From contig CAMQGK010000334.1 in assembly GCA_947000775.1 (NCBI GenBank), positions 950,001 to 1,014,000 on the forward strand: 64,000 nt of DNA. Direction: 5' to 3'. The stretch is from Pterois miles. Its lineage: Eukaryota > Chordata > Actinopteri > Perciformes > Scorpaenidae. The position numbers and the translations under genes are program-made. The notes beneath the pieces are model-generated. The model was not told the origin of the DNA. It saw only the letters and a list, made by a program, of their open reading frames with translations, and searched no databases. Positions 25,403 to 35,798 of this stretch are shown here, piece by piece (positions within the stretch are counted from its first letter, which is position 1; the number at the start of each line of letters is the position of its first letter).

Positions 25403-25454
25403 TGATGAAAGTGTTGCCAAACCCCAGACTGAACTCAAGGTGAAATGCAGAGAT
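25403..25454 (+). repeat. 52-bp direct duplication, unit 2
   Basis: Second unit of the pair. The three differences cluster in the centre (CCCGAT versus ACTGAA). Confidence 0.9.
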
Positions 25455-26704
25455 TCATAAAATCACAGCTGCAGGATGAAAACCTCTATCTCCCAAAAGT
25501 CAACTGTTCAGGAACTGAGCAAAACTTGCTGATTGATGATTGTGCTTTTTTTTTTTTTTTTTGAAGGTATGCGATCATTTGAATTTATGAGCACTTGGGT
25601 CATGAAGTCTCCTGAGCTCAGAGAGAAAGTTGGAAACTTTCAGTCGAAGTAATGAACAAAATTGGATTTCCATGTGATAAGAACAACACAAAAACGCTAG
25701 ACTTATTTAAAGCCTCCTCCATGTCACTGTCCATCCCTGGAGGGGATTTTAGTCACAGCAAGTGATGACAATGAATTTAGCAGTGACTGCGTCTTGCTGT
25801 TTCAACTAGCGTCTCAGCTGAGGAACAATAGCGTCTGGTCTCCGAAATTCCACGTAATGAGCACAGTGTCTTGAAATGCAAATACATGCGCCCTAAATGA
25901 GTGCTAGAAAATGTGTTTTTTTTTTCCTCACTGCTAAAATATACACATGAGACACATTTAAAAATAGGAAGAAATCTGAAATTGAACGTGCATGTTTTTA
26001 GTTGGGTTAGGGGATGAGCATATGCATAGATGCTTTTTCAACAGTAGTTGTCAAGACTGTGCTTCAAACTCACACAAAGATGTTTTCTGAGTATATCCGT
26101 GGCAGATATATTGAGGATACTTTTAAAATATCTTGTTTTTCTTTTGTTGAAACCATTGTCAAACTGGCGCTCGCTCACCTACAAGCATCACACAGCGGTA
26201 GAGCGCCGCAGCAGGCTGATGAAGCTGATGGACAGTCCACAAACGGAGATTACAGTAAACGTGACTTTGGGTCATTGAGATGTTAACAACAAATTTGGGG
26301 GTGTGGTAGATTCGTTTTTCACAATAACACAATATATGAACACAATATATGAACCATGAAGATGCTTACACTGTGTGAAGTTTATATCACACAATTTCAG
26401 GTTCAATCTCCGTTGAATTTTGTCACACTGAGGTTCTTACCGTACTGAGACAGATGTTCACTCCAAGTCTGTGAGTCTGTGAAATTAATCGGGGCAGTTA
26501 CTGGGTTTTATTAGCGTCTACAACAATTTCAAATTAAAGGCTGACAATGTGAGGACATATATAACAGGCAGAATGTTGACGATGAGTACAACTGTTTAAC
26601 ATTAAGCATACATTTTTAAATCAGCTCATGCTCTACATTTGGGGGTATATAGCGAAGACCTGAGGATGTCTGCCTTGTGGAACAGGACTTTACCTCTGGG
26701 CCTG

Positions 26705-26706
<2 letters not shown>

Positions 26707-26770
<64 letters not shown>
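26707..26770 (+). repeat. (GT)32 microsatellite
   Basis: A pure TG run of 64 bp. Confidence 0.98.
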
Positions 26771-26771
<1 letters not shown>

Positions 26772-26778
26772 CAGATAG

Positions 26779-28005
26779 CGTTGTCACGATGCCAAATTTG
26801 TGACTTTGATACGATATCCTGCCTAAATATCTCAATATCAATACTGAAATAATGCCACGGCAAAAATCAGGAATGAGGAAAAGTAATGGCATAACAGATG
26901 ACAGAACATGGAACTTAAAATTATTTATTAATTACAAATGTATTAATTAAAATAATAAAATGGTAGGCAGTAATCTGATCTGAGTTTTCTTTGCTAGTTT
27001 TATTTTATAGTTACATTTATTTTTGATAATTCACACATAATACATTGATAATCCATACATTTCATCTGTAGTCTTTTTTATTTAAAAAAATATTTACTGT
27101 TTTTATATAAATTAATTATTTCATATGAATCATTTTAGAATAAGAAATATATATAAAATGGAACAAATATAATTTCCCCCAGCATCAATAAAGTATCTCT
27201 AATTCCGATCTCACTTACAGTAATATTACTATATTCTTTAAACAGCGCCCCCGCTGGCATTAGTAACAGTTAAGGCGGAGAGTGATACTGCAACAAGACG
27301 ACAAGAGGCCTCAAAAATGATAATAAATTCAGATGATGTTCGGGGAGAAGTTGATGAAAGAAAAGCTGCTAAAATCAGGAAGACACCTCAGTAACTGTAG
27401 AAAGCGCTGTGTTGTTAAAGTGGCCTGAAGAGAATCACTGTAGCCAGACGACGTTTCCCTCCATCCATTTATTTAGTTATGGAGACACACCGTAAAATAA
27501 AACTTAAACACATGCTCTTTGGTGGATTATGTGATTGCTGAATTACAGAAGATGATTGGACAAATTCAGAAAAGATAGTAAATCTAATATTACTGGCACA
27601 ATTGATCAGTAATTAGAGCCTCGTTGTTATTTCCTTGTTTTTCTAAGGGAGTTCTGCTGAGAGAGACCACAGCTCATAGCAGGACAGTGTAGTCTCTGAG
27701 AGATTCATTACCTGCTTTAATCTTCTTTACAACTTCACCTGTTGACTCCATCCTTCTGGTTATTACTTCAATTTTGACCACTTGCTCCAACTAGATGAAG
27801 AAGTTATAACTTCCTGCTCCCACGGGATCCCAATCCTCATTTTGTCCTCTAAAGTAGAGCGCTGCACACCAACACTGCCACACGGCCGCTCATCAACGCA
27901 ACTCACGACTCATATTAAAACACTATCATTTTTCAAGTATCTTTACTTATAAAATGTGGAATTGTACCGTTTTTAAATGGCAACGTATCGTAATACCTTT
28001 CTACT
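26779..28005 (+). mobile_element. Probable non-autonomous transposon remnant
   Basis: The left end GTTGTCACGATGCCAAATTT and the right end TGTACCGTTTTTAAATGGCA then ACGTATCGTAATACC resemble the ends of a fish element I recall. The interior is non-coding, with a GC-richer centre near 27240-27330. No target duplication could be defined and the boundaries are approximate. The right end is about 125 bp from exon C. Confidence 0.4.
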
Positions 28006-28131
28006 ATCTGTATGCTGAGCAGCACTATTCCCAGAGCAACAAAGTATACATGCGTGCATACTTACTGTAGTTGACTACCTTCCTGCAGGACTTGAGGGGG
28101 AATATGTGTGTTATCTTCTGCACTCCCATAC

Positions 28132-28293
28132 CTTTTTGACAGTATCCAGCATGCTCTTGCCTCCCTGCCATGGTTTGGAGTTCTTCCTGATGCAGCTCAG
28201 ACTGGCCATGCTGTGCCACTTCCTGTCCTCCAGCTTTCTGTGGAAGGTGTTTGCCAGCAGCAACACAGTGTCATAAATGTAGCGGTTGCTGAT
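28132..28293 (-). CDS. grid2: grid2 internal exon C (amino-terminal domain, 54 codons)
   Basis: This exon encodes 54 residues in phase 0. It runs from a tttctttctttacag acceptor to an AAG|gtatgg donor. The translation begins ISNRYIYDTVLLLANTFHRK and continues LEDRKWHSMASLSCIRKNSK, then PWQGGKSMLDTVKK. It is the most diagnostic exon. The SLSCIRKNSKPWQGG stretch is the GluD2 form, whereas GluD1 has SLNCIRKSTKPWNGG. It corresponds to about residues 322-375 of mammalian GluD2. The cysteine in SLSC matches the one I recall as C355, which pairs with C83 near the N-terminus. The segment is part of the second lobe of the amino-terminal domain. It is separated from exon B by 7,331 bp and from exon D by 6,901 bp. 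Repeat-like sequence ends about 125 bp downstream of the donor. Confidence 0.95.
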
Positions 28294-29540
28294 CTGTAAA
28301 GAAAGAAAGACAAAAAGCATACATTAAGACAGAAAGTGAGACGATGACAGGATAAATGCTTATCATTTATTCAAGTATTATGTTGCTCTGCATTTATCTG
28401 CAAATATATGTGTAGGGAAGAATCCTCATGGTCACAGCTCACGATGAGCTTGTATATCTGGTTTACTCATTTTAATTGTGTGTGTGTGTTGGTGTATCAA
28501 CCTTAGGGACAGGATGCAAAAACTAAGGTCAGAGACCCAGCATAAGTATCATCCATATCTTAGACAAGTACTGTACTTAATGTAATGGTGCATAAGCAGC
28601 ACAATCGTGTGGTTTCTTTGTCTCGGAGAGACGCCACTTACTGACTCTTGGGATGTGATAAATGGTCTCTCCTACTGTAATTACAATATACCTGTTTTAC
28701 TTTAAACCCATCAGTGTTTTGTGCATTAAGTTGTGTATGTTTGAGTGCGGACAGGTAATTTCCACGACAATGCTCTGTGGAATCTGATGTCCAAATGACC
28801 AATGTCAGTCATGCTTGCATGTGCTTCAGTTTGGGAGTCTAGTTTTTGTTTCTCATTTGGTTATGGAGCTGATGGGCAATACAGACCTGCAGATATTAGT
28901 AGTAAGTAGTATGCAATTGGTCAAACCCTTTCAAGCAGAAACACTATCATGTTATGTGCTTTATCCTTCTCTACTTGCCTGTCAGTACATTCCCTGTGGT
29001 GCATGACATTCACCCAAATTCACCCCTCTTTTAGTTTCTAGTACCTTCAGGTACACATACACACACTCAGAAGGAAAGCTTTCAGGACAGCATTAATTTC
29101 TAAAATGTATTGACAGGTCCTTGGCACAGCAGACTCATTTATTCAGTGATCTATCTATCGCTATGTGATTTACCGGGCCTCCTGTCTCTGTGTTAATGAG
29201 AATATCATAAACATATTGACAACAGGCTTGATTCTATATGCACGCACGCACACACACTAAATATACTGGTTTAGTAAATGAATATTAAATCCCACATGCC
29301 AGTTAATGATAAGGTCATTCTGCATCTTTGCCACAAAAGCAAGCCAGAATCCTATAATTTGTTTAATAACCTTCAGAGAGAAAAAATAACACAAGATGAC
29401 TGCTTTATAGATAAAGCGAATTTCACTCTTAATGTTAAATATTAAAGAAAATATTTCAGAGACTAAGACCGCCATAATAACGCCGAATGGCATGCTGCAC
29501 ATTTGTATGTTTAAAAATGTACACCTAGGTTTCATAGAAA

Positions 29541-29955
29541 GCTGCAGGAATGTTTTATTTGTATAGACCAACTCAGAAGTTAGAATCGCTCTGGGTTCCC
29601 TCCACAAAAAGCCAAAGGTATTTTTCCATTTGGGTTTTGGATTGTTACAGAAAATTTATGATACTTACATGTTTTGTTCAGTAAAATAATCTCCATAAAT
29701 GATTACCACTTTTATGATTTTTGAAGAGTGAATGCAGTCAGCAGAAGTAAAAACCTAACGTCTGGCTATAAATGAACTACAGCACGGTCTCATGAGCGCG
29801 AGTATGCACAATGAGGCTGTAAAAGTGGACGATGACGTTTTGTAGTCTCATTTAGCCACTTGTTTTATTTTTTTTTTTTAACATATTTTATATCGTAGGC
29901 AAAAGGTTAAAATCTCTTCAGCTTTTTATAACCACAGACCTTATTTCAGGTGTCT
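29541..29955 (+). repeat. Dispersed repeat, copy 2 (partner at 19151-19610)
   Basis: Same ordered blocks as copy 1, diverged by many substitutions and small indels. The match may extend to about 30025 (GGCGAGGGAACAGGAAGTGC). Confidence 0.75.
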
Positions 29956-30278
29956 AATTAAAAACACATTAAAAACTTTGACTTCCAGGCGAGGGAACAG
30001 GAAGTGCTAAAATGCCAACTAATTTCCAGGTTTTAGGACTTAATTAAGTTAAATTAAGTGCAACAGGAGTCTTAATTAAGGGCAATAATGTCAGTATTAG
30101 AAAAAAAATATGTTACATGTAATGTCTTCATCTGATGCCCCTTACTTAATTGGAGAAAGGTCATGATCAAAGTATGAAAAACCCTGTTATAAGACCGAGG
30201 AGTCACATCAGCCTTTTTTGATGTTTATTTTGGTCTTGTGCAGTATTTACAAACCTAAAAACTAATTGTTATAATATA

Positions 30279-30280
<2 letters not shown>

Positions 30281-30375
<95 letters not shown>
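30281..30375. repeat. (AT)n microsatellite
   Basis: An AT/TA run of about 90 bp with a GT interruption near 30368. It is self-complementary, so able to form a cruciform. Confidence 0.97.
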
Positions 30376-30572
30376 GTTATAATATATAATAGTGTTATGT
30401 AAACAGGGTTATTAGAAATAACTGTTAATAATTCAAACCATATAACCATTCTTAACCAAACATTGTCTTCTGCACATAACTTTGAGTAACAATGGGCCCA
30501 AAATGCAAAACATCATAAATTAATGGCGTCTAAGGTCTGGCTCTTAAGGTTTGGGACTGTTCTGACCCTTAA

Positions 30573-31707
30573 CCCCCTGAGACCCACTGACCTTACTGTC
30601 TTTCAGAGGCTCGAGTAGGTTCAGTAAAGCTAGAGTGAAGAAACATGTCTCATGAAACAAGAAAACCTAAGGAATCCATTGGTGCCAACCGGGAAGCTAA
30701 ATAACGTTTCAAAGCTGGGCTAAATTTTAACGAGGAAAAACTGACAAGGCCATATTCAAAGGGGTCCCTTGACCTCTGACCTCGAAATATGTCAATGACA
30801 ATGGGTTGTATGGGTACCCACAAGTCTCCCCTTTACAGACATACCCACTCTATGACAATGACAGGAAGTTTTGGGTAAAAAACAGGCAGTTTTTTCATGT
30901 TGTATAAATGTTTTATTTCTTTTTTTCTATTCTAAACTGATGTGTTTGAATATTTCTGTATACTGGGATCCCTAAACTGTATTCATGTGTGATGATATTA
31001 GTCCCCATTGTAGCCATTTCATTGTAGCGAGTCCATTTTTTGAAACTTGACCTCACTGTATTAATTACCTGTGGTGACCTCTAGTACAATAGCAGCCTCA
31101 TGAGGCTTTACAATCACCAACTACAGACCTAGAGCAGTAAGAGGATGTATGTCCTTCCTACACAGATTGAAAATAAGAGAGTTTCTGAGGAGTTTTCAGA
31201 ACAAAAGTGCTCGCCATCCAATCACTGAAAAATACAATTCTTGCAGAAATCTCTAAACTTCAAGAAGATTTGACACCAAATCACAGCATTTTTCTATGGT
31301 ACTCCTCAAAGTCTTGGTGTCTCAATGTGGTACTTTGGAGGGATCACTAGTCATTTTTATCAATTCAAAGTGGGGAAAATGGTTGAATTTAGCAAAAAAT
31401 CTGTGTAACAAATGGTATCAATCCCTCTGACACTTAACAGAGTATGGGAGTGACCGTCATATACTTCCATCATATTGTTCTAAGCCCTTAAACACTTTTA
31501 CAACTCATTTTAAAAAATAATTGATTAATTCTTGATTTTTCTGATTATGACTAGAAGGGCAGCATGTCAAATTAATCTTCAGGTTCACAGCTTTCAGATG
31601 ATGTACACCAATTCTCTGTGGCATCTACTGCTGATCTGCTAACCCCTAAATATCACCTGTAACCCCCGAAAAGAGACGAAAACGGGTCTATTGTGAGTCT
31701 CAGAGGG
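30573..31707 (+). mobile_element. TTAA-flanked, piggyBac-like non-autonomous element
   Basis: TTAA lies on both sides (30569-30572 and 31708-31711). The ends are CCCCCTGAGACCCA and, inverted, TGAGTCTCAGAGGG, which is CCCTCTGAGACTCA on the other strand, matching at 12 of 14. TTAA duplications and ends starting CCC are typical of piggyBac. The left part contains the GCTAGAGTGAAG and TTCAAAGGGGTC cassette found in other elements of the window. No transposase frame is visible in the 1,135 bp. Confidence 0.75.
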
Positions 31708-32225
31708 TTAAGAATGAAAAACTATATTGGAAATATTTCAAACAGCAGAAATCAGTAAACTCAAACAGCTGAATTTAATTCCAGACTAAACGATGAAATC
31801 AGTTCACGTACAGGACACTCAACTATGTCTGAGTATTGCTTGTTCAGTCTATCACTCACCATCCGGCATGCTATTCTAAATGTGAGGGAACCAAGTGGGA
31901 AGGTGGCCATGTCAAGGTTTTCCATCGTTTTAAAAATTTACAGAGAGATGATGTGATGACAAAATGGCAAAATGTATGTGCCTTGTTACTTGTCAAGGAG
32001 TTTACTGACAGACAGGCAGAACAAAAGAAAAACTACAGTGACTTTTCGCTCACTTCAAGTATCCTTGCTCTCACAGTTTTGTCTTCCGCTCGCCGCCGTT
32101 GTCCATCTATCATTCTGTCTCTCTGTCTCTGTGCCTATTGCTTTTTCTCTGAAAATTAAAGTGAAAATCTACTGCTCTGTGGGGAGCTTCAATGATCAGT
32201 GGGTTCTGTACTCTGAGAGAGCTTT

Positions 32226-32228
<3 letters not shown>

Positions 32229-32317
<89 letters not shown>
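32229..32317 (+). repeat. (GT)n microsatellite
   Basis: A pure GT run of about 89 bp, followed 90 bp later by a CT run. Confidence 0.98.
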
Positions 32318-32318
<1 letters not shown>

Positions 32319-32402
32319 TCAGCCTGAGTTGATGTGCTTCAGTGCAGTGTGAAATTGGGCTTCTGGGCCACTCTCTGACCGCTGAGCTGATCTGCTTCCT
32401 CT

Positions 32403-32405
<3 letters not shown>

Positions 32406-32460
<55 letters not shown>
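32406..32460 (+). repeat. (CT)n microsatellite
   Basis: A pure CT run of about 55 bp. It is a mirror polypurine-polypyrimidine tract and reads (AG)n in the grid2 pre-mRNA. Confidence 0.98.
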
Positions 32461-32467
<7 letters not shown>

Positions 32468-33922
32468 CCATCCCTCGTTTCCTCTCCTCTCAAATTTAAC
32501 CACTCATTTCCCCACCCACCTACCCACACACCCACCCACCCACTGACACACACAGAAAAACAGAATGTGTACAGCGTGTTTCAGCCTTACATGTACAATG
32601 TCTTTTACACTTTCAAGAACACATTGTCCTTGACTGACAGGAGTTACACTCACAGACATACTGTAAACAACCTGGATCCTCCATGGCAGAATAAACACAT
32701 ATGCCTGGACTCTACCCAACAATTAACGAATAGCTTGGAAGGGCTTGAATCTTAATGATCACTTTGTCAACTTTTTTAATGATAGGCACATGCAGTACTC
32801 AATGCGTAAGGGCCTCCAGGCGTTAACAATGACTGCATTGTAATTTACTGTATGTACTGATTAAAAACAAATACATATGCCCATGGATTATAGTGGGTGA
32901 ATGCCTTCAAAGGTACCATCTCAGGACTTGAAAGGGAGATATATACATGAACATTATGGCCATGTTTCTCTTTTCAATGCATTTCTAACTTTCATTAAAT
33001 GCATTCCCCCAGGGTCTCACGCATCCACATAAATCAACAGCACATTAATTCAATTTCATATTTTTGTCTTGACACATAAATAAGAGTGTGTTGCCTTTTC
33101 TGTGCTCTATTTGATGGCAGCTTGATGACTCACGTACACACAAAAAGGGGTAATAATTGCATACATATTGCCACCCTGGGGGAAATATTAGTAAAGTAAA
33201 GAAAATGTGAAAGCGGAGAAGAAAAAAAAACTGCTGTCGTGTTTTCCACGACCATACTGTCAGATGAATTGTGTGGTTTGAGATAAACACATATATGGGT
33301 GTGAGCCAGCTTTTTCCAAAATGATTAATGTTCCACGTAAAAAAGCTCACAGGCATGAGCTGTAACAATGTCAAATCAGCGAGCCTCATGTAATGGGAAG
33401 CTTTTTTGGATTGGGAGACATGTTGAAATGTCAAACTAAAACACTGGGAGCAGTTTCAAAAAGACAGAAATGGAGCACCAGAGCAGCTTTTAAATACACA
33501 ACTAGTTTGGGACTTTGACTTTTGAAATATGCTGATATGAAAACCCAGAGAGCAGTGTGTAAACAAACATTTGGCAGTATTTCAGAAGATGTGTACAAGT
33601 ACAGAATGCAACTCAGTGACACGTACCACACACATGCATGATATTATATGTGATATGTATGTTATAGGACTCTCACTATATGTGGCAAAGTTAAAAGGGT
33701 CCATCTGTGTTCTGCTCCGTTATTTATTGATTTATTTTTTTCCAAACAGAAATGGCAATTCAGCAACTGCAAAAAAGCACTTACTTTAGTTTTCCAAAGT
33801 AAGCTAAATCACTAAGGTTAATCATAATGTGAATGCTGCATTTGTTGAGTCAAAGTTAACAGTGCAAAGTTTGGAAATAACAAAGGGTTAGCGTGGATTT
33901 TTTGAAGAGGGGTGGTATGTAT

Positions 33923-34230
33923 CCTGTGTTCTGTGAGGTAAAATGACTGTTTTGTGAACTGGGTCTGGTCTTGAGGGTTTTCAGTTTCTGTCAGAACAGG
34001 CTATCTGATGGTGAGGTAAAGCGACTGTGCACAAGAGCAGCAGAAAAACTTAAAAGTTAAAAAAAAAAACAATATCAGTTTAAATGTGCGCTACATTTAT
34101 AATATTTTCACAGCTTTTCCTCACCGTCAGACCACCCTTCGCGACAGGGGACTGAAGCTGTTACATCGCAGTTCAAGACCAGACCAGACTCCATTCACAA
34201 AATCAGTCATTTTATTTCAAGGAACACGGG
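33923..34230. repeat. Inverted-repeat element with about 55-bp arms
   Basis: The left arm 33923-33974 (CCTGTGTTCTGTGAGGTAAA, ATGACTG, TTTTGTGAACTGGGTCTGG) pairs with the reverse complement of 34174-34230 (CAAGACCAGACCAGACTCCA to GGAACACGGG). The arms agree with a few mismatches and small indels. A second TGAGGTAAAGCGACTG motif at about 34013 repeats part of the left arm. The class is not determined. Confidence 0.7.
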
Positions 34231-35624
34231 GAGTTACTAGTCTACCGCTGCATTGATTGGTTAGTTTGTTTGTGTTATTGTATGACTTCTGGATTCAACA
34301 TGGCGTCCACAGCAGTACATTACTTAACTTCTCTGCTGGTATTCCTGTCGGCATTTCCAACCTGGGAAAATACCGACCACCATCTAATTTATTTTATATA
34401 CACATCATTACACTGACGATAAGGATGTACAGTATATGCTGTATATAGTGTAGCATCATCACGTAGAAACCTCGTCAGGGCACGTGTGGAAATTTTTTTT
34501 AAGAAGGGCTTGCAAAAATAGTATTTTGACACTAAAACATACATACTTTGACCAAACCAAATCAATGGGAAGCTACAAAATGATATAAAAAACTCAAAAA
34601 TAATGGTCTCGCCCTTTAAGTGTTGCCTTTAATGTCTCTGATTATAAAGGTTTTGTGTTGCATATTCAATTATATTTAATTAAACTTACATATAGTACAG
34701 GATAGGAATACGAAATTAATCTGACTCATATATAGGACGTTTAGAGTCGCTGCATCAAAAGAGCCTCCAAGATGACTATGAATCAGGTCTGAAAACATTA
34801 AAATGTGACATGCTAAGAGGAAAAACAGCTTGGTTGTTTTCCAAATCATGTGATAGATTTGTACATATACTTGTGAGTGATATCACCCAAGACCAAGCTC
34901 TATTTTTTCTCAAGTCTTTTACACTGATGCATTGTGTTATGCTGATTAAGGAGCTGCTTTTTATTGGGGGCAAAGTTGCCCAATAATGCAATTGGAGATC
35001 AATTGACTGAATTCCCACTGGTCTCAGTCTTCATTTAGACCGAGTTAATTTTCTTTTTCTGATCATCCCCCCAGTTAATTAAATTGCAAGGAGACAGAAG
35101 GCCAGAGACCAGGCCAACTACAGCTCTCTGCCGTAGCTTTCGCTGTTTGGCTAGCACTGACCTTATTGACTGAAGCTTCTTTGGCGACAAGTGAGCAGCT
35201 TTTCAGCTCACTGTATATAACTTAAAGTGAATTAGCATACTGACACAATGGAATAGTTCAGTCAACTAAAAATTAAAACATATTTATAATTTTGAGCAAG
35301 TTCTCTGCAGAGACAAATGATGTGAACTCAACAATCTGTGTATCTGGGATAAAGTAAAAGACATTGATTTTTTTTTTCAACTCTGACACTTAATTCATTA
35401 ATTTAATAAGTGTAATTATGATTGTCATTTAGTTTTACCTGTCATAGCCTACTTTTTATATCAAAAAAGTCTCTAAAGCACACCGCTATCTTATTAGCCG
35501 ATAAATAACACACATACGCATACGCACATACAGTACGTCGTTGTATTTTCATTATGACACCCGAGCATTTGATTTGTTGAAAGTCCCTGGCCTGCCTTAT
35601 GGACAAATCACCAATTCAACTCAC

Positions 35625-35798
35625 CTCTAGCTGCTGAGCTTTGGGGCTTTTAGGGTCACAGAGGGAGGTGTTAATCCTATGGTTGTGTTTGACACAGCGC
35701 TGAGTTGTGTTCTGGGGCATGGGGAACGTCTGGCGCACCAGCGTCAGCCGACCGATCGACTTCATGACTAACTCCTGCAAGTCGTAGTCGGAGATCTC
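35625..35798 (-). CDS. grid2: grid2 internal exon B (amino-terminal domain, 58 codons)
   Basis: This second exon in transcript order encodes 58 residues in phase 0. It sits between a pyrimidine-rich ctctctcag acceptor and a GAG|gtgagt donor. The translation starts EISDYDLQELVMKSIGRLT and contains RQTFPMPQN, QRCVKHNHRI and LCDPKSP. It matches mammalian GluD2 (about residues 264-321) better than GluD1, notably at QELV, SIGRLT and RQTFP.PQN. Two cysteines separated by 11 residues match the pair I recall as the C298-C310 disulfide of mammalian GluD2. The N-glycosylation sequon in PQN-T-T matches mammalian NIS. A second sequon, NTS, lies between the two cysteines, where I recall mammalian SST without an asparagine. 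No stop or frameshift is present. The segment belongs to the type-1 periplasmic-binding-protein fold of the extracellular domain. Confidence 0.93.

Larger units (their letters stand above)
21231..28131 (-). other. grid2: grid2 intron between exons C and D
   Basis: A complete 6,901-bp intron with canonical ends. It contains a GT run (21976-22053), a TIR element with a perfect target duplication (22344-22920), repeat-like sequence around 24045-24440, a 52-bp direct duplication (25196-25454), a GT run (26707-26770) and a probable element remnant (26779-28005). No further exon is seen. Confidence 0.88.
28294..35624 (-). other. grid2: grid2 intron between exons B and C
   Basis: A complete 7,331-bp intron with canonical ends. 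It contains a dispersed repeat (29541-29955), a long AT run (30281-30375), a TTAA-flanked element (30573-31707), adjacent GT and CT runs (32229-32460) and an inverted-repeat element (33923-34230). The stretches 28400-29500, 32600-33900 and 34300-35600 are single-copy-looking AT-rich sequence without a recognisable gene. Confidence 0.88.
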
